Origin: Zarea fungicola
Lineage: Eukaryota > Ascomycota > Sordariomycetes > Hypocreales > Cordycipitaceae
Direction: 5' to 3'
Assembly (NCBI GenBank): GCA_900169235.1
Contig: FWCC01000043.1
Coordinates: 310,001 to 374,000, forward strand
Length of the DNA: 64,000 bases
Positions 31,778 to 42,195 of this stretch are shown piece after piece (within the stretch, counting starts at the first letter, position 1; each line of letters opens with the position of its first letter). The translations under genes were made by a program, and so were the position numbers. The notes under the pieces were generated by a model. The model had not been told where the DNA came from, searched no databases, and saw only the letters and a program-made list of their open reading frames with translations.

Positions 31778-34298
31778 TCACTGGTAGGACAAGAAACTCA
31801 ACAGAATGCAGAAAGCAATAGTCAAGTAGATAGATCCTACCATGCGTGTAGCCGATGAAACAAGCACCGGTAAAATCGCTGTCGGCATCACGGTCTCCAC
31901 TGCTTCCTCTCTACTCGTAACGTTTGATGCGGCGACGACTGATGTTAAAGTCTGATTATTGGGAGTGAATGCGGGTATTGTGATGTCTTGTTCCTTCAGT
32001 TGCCGTGTCAGACCATCTGATGCCATGCCCATTCGGTATCCATCAACTCGTGCCTGCAAAAACGCTTGGCTGCCCTCTGCCCGAGGCATTGCCGTTTGCC
32101 ATGGCGATTGTTCCGATACCGTCAAGACGGACGTCTCAAGGTTGCCATCAGAATCTGGCTCAATGATTGTGACAAAGAGAATAGGTGGTCCACCAATAGG
32201 CAGCATCTGGGTCGTAATTGGTGGTCGGCTTATCCAGACCGAGGAGCTCTTCGACGGAGGCGAAGGTAGTGGCACGGTTTCAATGCCCGGAATTTGACTT
32301 TTGCTCCCACTGCTCGCTGTAATTCCCACTTGATTACCAGGGACAGATGAGAGAGGTGAGACTGTACCACTTGGATACTCTTCCCCTATGAAGCTAGGAG
32401 ACGGCCCCTGGCTTGCCGCTGACTCGTCAGAACTGCTCGCGTGCGTCTTGCTTGCGGCCTCAGAGTGGTATCCGTATGATGGTACCGAGTTTGTGGTTGT
32501 GGAAGATGTAATCGACGATATAGCTGAGCTTTCTGTGCTCAATGCAGATGAACTGGAAGTAGTAGCTGCAAAGCTGGATCGGGGTGTTTGAGAGCCGGCT
32601 TTGACAGTTGCAACCTCACTGTATTGGGGAGGCGCTTTAGCATATGAAGGGAGCTTCACTGGTGTAAATGTGTCATAAGCTTGTGGTAGCTCATTCGTTG
32701 TATATGCGGCTAGTTCAGGCGTAGGCCGAGAGGACGAGAGTAAAGAGGTTACAATTGGCGTCTTCGCAGACGAGGAGCTGCACGAAGATTTGCTTGATAT
32801 ATAAGAGGTTTCACACGCGCTCGTCTCACCCGTTGTGCTGCTAAACGACAATGTTGTAGATGCTGAAGTAGGTGAAGAGATGGCTGATGTGGTCAAGCTG
32901 GTTGATGAATGCGTCGATGAAGTGATCGACAGATCACTTACTGAACTGCTCGATGTCGTAGTCAATACACCAACTAGACTAGAGGATAATGTATCACAAC
33001 TTGAACTGGCACTCATGGCAGCCGTGCTGTCAGGCAAAGTCGACGTCGTGACCGTGGTGTTGGAGAATAAGGACAGAGAGTGAGTTGGCAGCTTGGGGAC
33101 GTGTATATTTCCCTCATACGAGCTTTCGACAGAATTTGAGCAAGGCGACGTAGTCGAGAAAGTATGTGATGTAGGAGTAGGAGCGGTAAGTGGTGTATCG
33201 CATGTCGTATCCTCCGACTTAGAAACAGTGCTTTTTGCCGTTGCTGTAGTCGTAGTTGTAGTCGTGGGGGATGAAGTATTCGTCATGACTGACATCTCAA
33301 TCACAGAAGAAGTCTCACAAGGCGATACAGTGGTACTCTGTACTGTTGTACTGGTCGAAGTTTTTTGCGTAAAAGCTTGCGCAGTGGATTCGCAAGCGCT
33401 AGAATGCAATGTTGTCGAACTTGTTGTTGAGCATCCACATTTAGAAGTGCTTGAAGTAGTTGTTTGAGCTGAATGAGAGGTCTTCATTGTCGTTGAACAA
33501 TCACCGGCATGGTCTTGCAGCCCAGCAGAAGGCTGTCCTTCTTGCCGAGTCTGGTGTGTAGAAAGGGCCGCATCTGGTGGATCCAACGGTCCTTCGCTGG
33601 GTAGCGCTGGACGACCCTGAAGCTGGGTCATTGTTGGCCCGGTAGAGGTCAGTGAGCTTTCCAAATCATTATGAGAGTCTGACAGCCCATCTGGAAAACC
33701 AGAAATATGGGGAATATGAGTTGCAAAAGTAGGAGGAGATGACAGAGAAACAGTCACTACACCATCGGAGCCAGCATTGCAGTTGAGAGCCAGTGTAAAC
33801 CTGTGGTCAATGACAAAGTTATGAACATTCTCAGTCTCTGATTGAGAGGCCGAAACATCAGGTATTTGAGATATCTGACGCCCAGAAAGCTTGCCTTGTT
33901 GAATCTCGACAGGCAGCAGGGGACTAATAACTGCCCCTTGTCCGGAACAGGATAGGATGGCACTTGCAAGTGCAGGGCCGTAATACCGTGGTTGACACGA
34001 CCCGAATATGCAAAGAAACAACGACTATACAGGTTAGTTTTGGTTCAGATGTAGGTTGTGACAGGAAGAGGCATACTCTTTGCCGAGCCACGTCGCTACA
34101 TATGTTTGTTAAGTCGGTAGTTGAATACTCTTGCATAAGGGACTGTGTACAGTCTCGGGCGCATTCTAGACGGAAAAATGTCAGCCGAAGAAGAGAGATG
34201 TAGATGCATGGTAGCTGACCTTGAGAGTTGGAAGCGGGAGCTTGGCCGCATTGTCCCAGCTAAGGTAGTAGGGCGGCGAAAATTGATGCTTGCTTCAT
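31778..34298 (-). CDS. CFEM-like, Ser/Thr-rich GPI-anchored cell-wall protein; in-frame TAG in signal peptide
   Basis: The best model has three exons on the minus strand, 34298-34220, 34165-34077, 34024-31778 (~804 codons). The N-terminus MKQASIFAALLP looks like a signal peptide, but codon 13 is TAG (34262-34260), after which the same frame continues LGQCGQAPASNSQ into exon 2. Exons 2-3 give a cysteine pattern like a CFEM domain: ECARDC, NICSD, FLCIFGSC, ILSCSG. Residues ~150-750 are a very Ser/Thr-rich, mucin-like region (long TTTTTT and SSSS runs) typical of O-mannosylated wall proteins. The end is a hydrophobic tail (SIYLTIAFCILLSFLSYQ) fitting a GPI signal. CFEM proteins bind haem or sit in the wall as adhesins. 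Exons 2 and 3 are well supported; the first exon is either broken by a nonsense change or wrongly modelled. Next in-frame ATG (near 34144) would lose the signal. Confidence 0.68.
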
Positions 34299-34740
34299 CG
34301 TTCCCTTGGCGGAGTCTAACGAATGCCAGTGGCGAGTAGTGTTGTGTGCTAAGTTGATTGAATGCGGGATCCAAAAAAGAGAAAAAAAGCTGGCGTCCAA
34401 AAAAAGGTAGTGCTGCTCGATGACAAGTTTGTTGAACGGTGATGTTGAGAGGGGAAGAAAACATATCAACAAGAGGAAGACTGCAGGGCAGGAAAGTGGC
34501 CGGTGGCAATTGGCGGGCGAGGAAGGCAGCGGCGGACAGAACAAAGAGACGCGGGCAGGTGATACGCAAACTTAACAAATTGCAGGACAACGCCGTTAGC
34601 AATAACGAAATTCGCTAATGAACAAGAGAAACACGGAGGGGTTGAAGCAAGGTGTTTCGCGAGACGAGAGAAAGTAGCTGCATATCAACGACTCTTGATT
34701 TTGTATCCAATACATGTTGGCAGAGAGCGGGTATATAAGC
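34299..34740. other. intergenic, 5' region of the CFEM-like gene
   Basis: About 440 bp. A minus-strand 168-codon frame here begins with a non-ATG codon and reads as C/T-rich leader sequence. No gene. Confidence 0.5.
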
Positions 34741-35712
34741 CTAGAAAAACAGCAGAGACAGAGGCCTCTCCTCGTCCGTATATCTATCCTGAAACTCCTT
34801 TTTACATATGAATTTAGCAAGAGGCAGCATGGTATCCTTCATGTCCATGATACCGCGCTTCTTCTGGTCAATGTGTGAAGCATCCACGACAATGCGATGG
34901 AGACCCTCGAGCGAAAGAGCTCCTAGAAAAAGTTAGTCATAGTTGTAGATTTCTTTGTGAAAAAAATTACCGTTTTCGATAAGCTCTGATAGCCGGGCTG
35001 GTGTGCCGACAGCGATGCCTACGCGCATCTTTTTGAGAAACTCAACCTGTTCGTCGACCTTCATGTGCTTGGCAAACTGCAATCGATCAGTAACGTGTCA
35101 TCATTTTTTTTTGGAACTAAGCACCCACCAGCTTGGCAACCGCAATCTCTTTGGAAGCATATTGTTTAACTGCCCTGTGCAAAGTGTTAATCGCAGGATT
35201 AAAAATGCCCATCACTGTGGCTCGTACCGGACAACGTCGGCCGCTCTCAGGCCGGCGCCAGTAACAATGATGGAGTGTGGCGTTCCCTTCTTCTTGGATG
35301 CCTTTCCCAAACTCTCGGGATTCTTGCAAAATTTGGCAAGAAAATCTGGTAGCTTCTCAAGTGTCCTTTGCTCCGTAAAGTCGGTGCCATCTGTGATGGC
35401 ATTTGCTGTTTATGCAGTCAGCTGTGCACCGCAGCAACCCATTGATGCCAACTGAATCCAGTCCATATTTTCCTTTTACATACAGGAAATAGTAATATCG
35501 GATAATTCCACAGGGCTAAGATCTGTGCCGAATCTGCCAACCTTTTGTGCTAGGTAGTCGGCCAGCAGTTGGTTGTCCATGCGTGAGAACAGCATGTTGA
35601 GCCCTAGTTCTGTGTCGACCGACTCATCTTCGGCCTGGAACTTGTTCTTGCGCTTCTTTTTGTTTGCCTTGGCAGGGGCCGCCTCCTCGGCACGTCTTTT
35701 TAGATTACTCAT
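34741..35712 (-). CDS. cms1: Cms1-like 90S pre-ribosome protein
   Basis: Five exons on the minus strand: 35712-35484, 35405-35228, 35174-35129, 35076-34971, 34922-34741, giving ~246 residues. Cms1/CMSS1 is a degenerate DEAD-box-like protein found in the U3-containing 90S pre-ribosome. The N-terminus has a basic nuclear signal (KANKKKRKNKF). The core shows family blocks: a motif-Ia-like SIIVTGAGLRAADVVRAVKQ, AVAKLFAKHMKV, GIAVGTPARLSELIENG (motif Ib GTPxR-like), and RIVVDASHIDQKKRGIMDMK, in which the DEAD box reads VDAS, so ATPase activity is not expected. A Walker-type AxxGxGKT is absent. It is nucleolar. The gene is head-to-tail with the CFEM-like gene and 3.7 kb from the Nop6-like gene, another SSU factor. 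Confidence 0.88.
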
Positions 35713-36151
35713 GGTAAATGCTGGCTGGTTGATACTGATGCCTGCCGTCCAGGTACAGTGAAGGGAAGAATTTTTGGTGTCGCATACAGTGCGAAACTAG
35801 AAGGAGGTGGAATTTCAGGCATATTTAACACTGTGCCATCATATTACACACTGTACAAACAAGTGGACCACTTTGAACCACCAGTCAACCTCTATGGAAC
35901 GGGAAGGGTAGTACGAAGCTTATTTAAAATAAATTTGCTAAAACAAATGTCACAGTACTAGAATACTGGATTGACTTGGCCCAGTCCCAGAGTTGCTGGA
36001 TTCTAGGTGGACTCGCGCAGAAGAAGACGATGAGCCCGCACAGTCCTTGGTTGAGCCGGGCTTCGCTACTGGGAAGCTGTGCCAAGTATAAACAAAACGC
36101 AAATAAAACCAGAGGGGTAATTCAAAATAACATCCCCAGACGGTTTTAGGC
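35713..36151. other. intergenic
   Basis: About 440 bp with no supported gene. Confidence 0.55.
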
Positions 36152-37486
36152 TCAAATTAAATCTGCACCCTGACCCGCACGCATTAGAACATCCACTTGG
36201 CGACTAAAAACACCATCCGGGCCATCACACTCAAAAAACTGACGAACTTTGATATGTCGCTTCTCATCTTCGAAGTAAATGGGAAATAGATGTGAAAAGT
36301 AGAGCGTCATGAAGAAGTGCTGATTCAGGAGAGCAGCAGGAATGTAATAGTCTGGGGCAGAGTGCATGTCTTCTGTCCATTCCACAGCGAGTCTGGATTC
36401 GCTCGCCATCAGCGCCATGCGAAGTTTGGCAAAACAATTTTTAAACGAGACATCATTGGGAATGGGAGAAATGTTTGCCCCCAACCAGAGAGGAGGAACA
36501 AAGAACGAAGATGGAACGGCACCGGCCCACTCCCAGTCAATAATGCCCTTGATGCTGAAGTCATCGCCCAAAATAATATTGGACGGCCGCAAGTCGCCGT
36601 GACAAAGGACAAACTTGGTTCCCTTGCGCGAAGCGGAGAATTCATCCATTCTCTTCTGAAAATCCTGAAGTGCAAACACGAGGTATTGCACGTCGAGCAG
36701 TCCCATACCCGGAATAGGGTCTGCAGCGCGGGCAAGCAAGACTGTGTAAAGTTGGCCTGCGTACTTGCCTATGCTGCTCGTAGCGGAAAGATGGATAGAC
36801 AGATTTGGCTGTCGCAAATCTATGGCATTGATGTCCACGGAGAGAGGATCTGTAATTTTAAACGCACCGTCGGCATCGAGTGTAAGTGCGCCTCCCGCGT
36901 CAAATTCTAGACTGCGCATCTGCGTGTAGAAATCTGCAAGACTGGCATAGAACCGTTCCTGGTTCTCCTCTCTTGTTTCAAACAAAGCAGACTTACTCAG
37001 AGGCTGACCATCAATGTAGTCGAGGATTATGAAGCATTTTCTGGTCGGGTTGAGCCTCTCCGGGCCGCCTTCAAGACCGTAGGCATGCACACGTGGGACA
37101 GGGATAGTTGTTTTGGACGCGACGTATCTAATTCAAAAGTCAGCTTTACAGATATTATGGACTCATACAGCTTACTCCATTGTCGCAATTTCGCAGTGCA
37201 GCTTTCGCGGCACATTGGAGAGTACAGGGGCCAACGGAAACCTGATGACCCATCTTACACCATCCATTGGAAACTCGACAAAGTAGCAAATGTTGTAGCT
37301 GCCACGCTTGGGTGGCTGAAACTCGACGCATGGCTGCCCACTATGATAAAGAGAAGCTAATGCATGAACATCTGTGATGTTAATTGACTGGCTGTACTCC
37401 TCCTTCCGCGCCTCGTACGCAGCTCTCCAAGAGCCACGCACCTCGACTGGAGCGTCAGAGAGTTGCGAGACTGCCGCGGGCGCCAT
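36152..37486 (-). CDS. APH/ChoK-family phosphotransferase-like protein
   Basis: Two exons on the minus strand, 37486-37176 and 37127-36152, joined as M-E-Y across a 48-bp intron; ~428 residues. It belongs to the aminoglycoside phosphotransferase/choline kinase-like superfamily common in fungi: an N-lobe beginning SYNICYFVEFPMDG-RWVIRFP, an alpha-C region, the catalytic loop FVLCHGDLRPSNIIL and the metal-binding IIDWEWAGAVP (Asp present). All expected catalytic residues (HGD...N and D in IDW) are intact, so it may be an active kinase; the substrate is unknown. No signal peptide. The promoter carries a TATA-like sequence inside a short inverted repeat (37523-37543). Confidence 0.85.
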
Positions 37487-37522
37487 TTTATCCGAAGCGG
37501 TCAGTCAATCGGAATGGAGCTC

Positions 37523-37543
37523 TCGGCTTATATAATGAGCCGA
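37523..37543. promoter_or_regulatory. TATATAAT core inside an inverted repeat (TCGGCT...AGCCGA)
   Basis: Arms TCGGCT (37523-37528) and AGCCGA (37538-37543) flank TATATAAT, ~40-55 bp upstream of the ATG of the APH-like gene. CGG/CCG pairs resemble Zn2Cys6 factor half-sites; function is inferred. Confidence 0.3.
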
Positions 37544-39084
37544 ATAGAAAATTCGGGGAGACGGAGATCAGGCAATAGTAATCAGACCTAATATGGCACA
37601 AAAGAGGCCGAATCCACTCTGATCGCCAGCGATCGCCCGGGTTATAAACCGTTAGCTTCGCCGATTTGGATTGCTCCTTTTGAAAGGAAAGCATTCCCCT
37701 CGTCCCTACTAAATACCTCTCCTATTGAACTTTACTGGAGATGTCTAGTCATGTGATTTGGCCAAATTTCTCCGCATCGGATGAGAGGCTGGGACAAGCA
37801 GCTTTGCACAATGTGCATAAAATGTACGAAAGCGGAGGTTGGTTTGTGGCACCTTGCATATGGCAAGAGGAAATCAAAAATAGTTATGCAATAAATTCAT
37901 GTCGTTCTAAAGCAGAATATATGCTTCTTATGAAGTAAATATTCATCTGAATTTCATCAGTCATATAATCACCTGGAGGAAAAAGAGGTTGAGTGGCACC
38001 TTCGTTAATTTCATTCTGAAACACTCTGCTGGCGCATTATTTGTGAACAGACCTCTATGTTACACTGGGTCACATTGACGGCTGTCAATATAGAGGGATG
38101 CCAACACATACCTGCTGCAATGCATATTGGTGTCATGCCATGATTGGACAACTTTGCTGCCGAAAGCAGCCGCAGCAGCAGGGTGAAGACCGAAAGTCTC
38201 AGCTATACGCTGATCCCATAAGCCGGACAGTCTACCATATATCACAAAAGATAAGAGATAGAAGGTAATATACCCAATGACCAAGTGATCTGATAGATAC
38301 AGTGTATGGCACGAGGCAACAGAGTCGCAGATAATCCGGGCCATCTTCTTCCCGAAGACCTCGCCACAGAATCTGTGTAAGTCTAAAAATGTATCGGGAA
38401 GAACCTGTTGCCAAGGAAACATCGACAACTAAGTTTGGGGGCGAAGAATGAAAACTTGCTGTTGCTGTCTGTCGTTGCTCTAGCATTGGGCGCGCGTGCT
38501 GTGCACTGCGAAGATGGACGACGGCGACGAAAAACCTGCCTCAGAAATACTTTCCGCCTCCTTGGTTATCTGACACTTTACTAAGGCGCGAGAAGTCATA
38601 GAATTAGTCAATATGGAAGAGTCTGCATCCTGTAAGTCAAGTAGTGTCTGGATCTTGGAGCCGCGTACTCGTGACCACAAAACGCGATGGTGAAGATCTT
38701 GGCGGCATAGAAGCTTGAAAAACTAAACATTAGAAGGAATTATTATCCAAAATTAGTAAATAGTTATCCCCATCAATCCGTTACTCCATCTGTGACGCCC
38801 GCTATGTTTGCCCTGCATCAATACCCACTCTGTACATGCTTCCGCGTAATATATTATGCATCGCACATCTTCAGCCGTTTGAAATATTAAATAAGCTTAT
38901 TCTTGGCCATTCATTTAATAGTTTACTAAAATGGAAAGCACAAACGAGCTACAGCCTCCAACACGCGCAAAACGTCTCTGCAATGTAGAAGACATTAGAG
39001 CCGACTGCATCAACTGCATGGCACATATTTTTGAACACAAAAGAAACACCCTCCGATGCCAATTGACATCTCCGCAGAACTATT
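37544..39084. other. intergenic, one weak minus-strand candidate
   Basis: About 1.5 kb. A minus-strand frame at 38060-38419 (ATG MFPWQQVLPD...) encodes ~120 residues with a hydrophobic stretch (LVIGYITFYLLSFVIY) but no recognisable family. It overlaps another frame and is not called. Confidence 0.5.
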
Positions 39085-39415
39085 CTACTTCCTGCTCAAA
39101 GCGTTGAGCATATTTGATCGAGGGTCTGGGTGGCCATCAAATGTCCGGCGTCTGGAGGCTTCACTCTCGGCAGTGTTGTATGTAGAAAAGAAGCGGTCCA
39201 TGGTTCTGGACTGGGTGGACAGCTGCGATTTGATATAGGTACCGGCGACAAGAGCTACCAAAACCGAAAGAGTTAATACTGCTTTTTTCTCTCTTCATTT
39301 CACGCATCAAATTGGTAAAGAATTGCGTACCTGACGTGCCAGCGACCAGAATCGGAACACCGCGAGGATAAGATCGGGCAACAGCGCTAGTAGCGGCTCT
39401 AACTGGGGCGGACAT
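39085..39415 (-). CDS. small single-pass membrane protein, probably mitochondrial, unknown function
   Basis: Two exons on the minus strand, 39415-39331 and 39278-39085, giving 92 residues. The intron (52 bp, TCAG|GTACGC ... AAGCAG|TA) is needed: reading through shifts into a dead frame, while splicing gives a continuous hydrophobic helix (VPILVAGTSVLTLSVLVALV). The N-terminus is basic and hydroxylated without acidic residues (MSAPVRAATSAVARSYPRG), fitting a mitochondrial signal. The C-terminal half is charged and soluble (RTMDRFFSTYNTAESEASRR, then LNALSRK). I do not recognise the family; a small inner-membrane protein is an inference. Confidence 0.68.
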
Positions 39416-40866
39416 TGTAACGATGTTGTGTCGTGTGGTATTTGGTTTATGGGATTCAAATTTATTGCTCGAGTAACGTATTGGTTGAATGATATTTGAT
39501 CTTGAATAGCTAAATGCCCTATGAAACGAGTTTACTCTACAAACACGATGCCTTTTTATATTTATCTCCGTTACAGAGTCTTTCGATCACCAATCCTGGA
39601 TCTTCCGATATGGCGTGGTTCACAGGTTGCGTCTCCTGCTTTGACCAACTTGTGGCGTGACCTAAGCCAGCCAAGAGCAGATTAGACAGAAAAGCTTAAA
39701 TACTGCGCCCACACCCCAACATCTGATTTGGGAAAACTAGGACGATAAAGTTCGATTTTTCTAGAAGCGTCTCCCACCAAGTGAATACAGTGCTATCTTT
39801 TTGTTTTTCTGCGAATGCCACACTGGCCCCAGCCTTTCCCACACCGACCTGTGGTCAGTTGGGTAGCCATGAGCGGGCCGGTACCCCGTAGTAAGCCGGC
39901 ACTTTGGTCTTTAAGGCTGGATTAAAAGGCCCTATTACTCTATTACTAGCTTAAACTGACGTGTTGCTTGCATCCTGCATAATTAGTGGTTTATGGCTGC
40001 GGGGTTGCTAGACTATTGAAGAGCTGTAGAACGACGCAACGAAGGTTGACAAAATCTTAGATTACTCGGATCGGTGGTGAATCTGGGGTGCATAGACGCA
40101 TTGCATGCGCGGCAGGGTTCAAGCTCGACAACGTAATTACTCCTTGGCAGTTATTTCTTGCATCATCTTGGAAGCCAGGAGTCTTGCTCCGCTTTGCACT
40201 GCCGTTGAAGAGCGCGGGATTTATTCAGGAGTGGAAGGTGAAGGGGCTGACTACCTGGGATAAGAGTTGAAACGTGACTAGTTTCGCGGGGTGTTGTAGT
40301 GTGGCACTGTCGGAGCATTATCACGAAGCGGAAAGGCTAACCCGCAATTTATTAACTACCTCCGACCATTAACTCAAGGCTGGACCATCAACTCAGGTAT
40401 AGTATGTGGAGTTAATCCATGGACTACCCTTTAATGTCATAATGACCGACGAACCCCGAGCCCATCATTGTATCCACATGGAGAAGAACGGCGTCCAACT
40501 CATTGGTAACGTGGTGACTTAGTGTTGTTGGGAACTTGGACACGCACGCCGAGCATCCACCACCGAAGCACATGGATGGACTAGTTACAGGATACCGCTT
40601 TCCACCAACCCCGTAGCGTGTTCCTTGCCAAGCTTGCTCATATGCTTGATTGCAACACACCTTGTAATCGGGCCGTTGACTGCTGGTGTTGGCAGTAGTG
40701 AGTTTCCTTTTTAGGATTGTAGAGACGAGGACAGAGTTTGGAGGTAAAATGGATACAAACGACTATATAAGGGAGTTGAGGTATTGTTTATTGTTTCAAG
40801 AAGTTTTGAGAAAGAAACAACAGGTCCTTCAAAATCTGTTGGCTACTCCCAAGCTCAACGTTCAAA
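39416..40866. other. intergenic upstream of GH5 gene
   Basis: About 1.45 kb. It contains an imperfect tandem repeat at 40364-40397 (GACCATTAACTCA / GACCATCAACTCA) and the TATA box of the next gene. No supported CDS. Confidence 0.55.
40764..40770 (+). promoter_or_regulatory. TATA box of the GH5 gene
   Basis: TATATAA ~97 bp upstream of the ATG at 40867. Confidence 0.55.
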
Positions 40867-42195
40867 ATGAAGTTTTCTACTATTATCCCAGCTTTGCTGG
40901 CCAGCACTGTCCAGGCCTGGAAGCCCGAGGACCAAGACCTTGCTGCCTTCAACATGACTGCTCGCTTTGAGCAGCTGGGCAAGCGTTTCAAGCCTTCGCT
41001 GCCCTCTGGAATAAACAAGATCCGAGGTGTCAGCTTTGGTGGTATGTTTACATGAAGTCCATTGTCATTTCTGTTCTAACAACTCGCAGGATGGTTGATT
41101 TGCGAACCATGGATGATGCCGAACGAATGGAACAATGTAATGGGCTGCAATGGAGCTGGCTCTGAGTTTGACTGCATGAGGAACAACTATGGAGGCAACC
41201 GTGCTGAGGGTAACCGTCGATTCCAGAACCATTGGCGAGACTGGATCAACCCTGCCACAGTCCAGTCCGTTCATGATGTCGGTCTCAACACCATTCGAAT
41301 CCCCATTGGCTATTGGTCTTACACTAGCATCGTTGATACTGGAAGCGAGCCGTTTGCTGATGGCAATCTCATGCTCCCATACCTCGATGCAGTTGTTGGC
41401 AAGGCTGCCGACCTTGGCATCTACGTAATCATCGACTTCCACGGCGCTCCTGGTGGCCAGCAAGAGGATGCTTTCACCGGTCAGCAGAACCACCCCGCTG
41501 GCTTCTACAATGACTACAACTTTGGCCGTGCCACCAAGTGGATGACTTGGATGGCACAGCGCATCCATACAAACAACAACTACCGCAGTGTCGGTATGAT
41601 TGAGGTTCTCAACGAGCCCGTGTCTCGTCACGATGGCGGCAACCGTTACCCAGCCCCTGGCCAGGATCCTGCCATGATCCAGAAGTTTTACCCTGCTGCC
41701 CTCAAGGCCGTACGCGACGTTGAGAGCCAGCTGGGAGTCCCTGACAGCAAGAAGCTGCATGTTCAATACATGTCGGCCAAGTGGGACTCTGGCAGCGCCC
41801 GCGACAACAGCGCCGTTGCCCGCGACCCCATGATTGCCTTTGACGATCACAACTACATTAGCTTTGGGCTCCCCGACTCGCAGCGTGGTGACCAGAACCT
41901 GCTCATGCAACGGGCCTGCTCCGACTCCCGCGTCGTCGGTGGCGAGTCCTTCTCTATTACCGGCGAATGGAGCATGACGTCCAACGTCGACTGGCACAAC
42001 GCTGCTTTCTTCAAGAAGTGGTTCACCGCTCAGCAGCAGCTCTACGAGAAGCCTGGCATGTCTGGCTGGGTGTTCTGGACCTGGAAGACGGAGCTCAATG
42101 ACCCTCGCTGGACCTATTCCCACGCCACTTCTCTTGGATACGTGCCGACTGATGCGGCCGGCCTGGAGCGCAATGTCTATCAGAGTGTTTGCTAA
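40867..42195 (+). CDS. secreted GH5 glycosidase, probably endo-beta-1,6-glucanase
   Basis: Two exons, 40867-41041 and 41090-42195, giving 426 residues. Signal peptide MKFSTIIPALLASTVQA. The fold starts at KIRGVSFGGWLICEPWM, the junction GG/W being restored by splicing. Catalytic residues: acid/base Glu234 in EVLNEPV and nucleophile Glu351 in SITGEWSM; substrate-site blocks NTIRIPIGYW, IIDFHGAPGGQQ and DDHNYISFG are typical of GH5 exo/endo-glucanases. The overall pattern (EPWMMPNEWNNVMGCNGAGS) is closest to fungal endo-beta-1,6-glucanases that degrade fungal wall glucan; the linkage specificity is an inference from memory of that family. Role: wall remodelling or attack on other fungi. A good TATA box is present. 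Confidence 0.9.

Noticed and set aside
38060..38680. Possible minus-strand gene with a hydrophobic helix
   Set aside because: Three overlapping frames, no convincing splice junctions, no recognised family.
41065..42123. 352-codon minus-strand frame
   Set aside because: Exact antisense shadow of the GH5 gene, produced by its strong codon bias.
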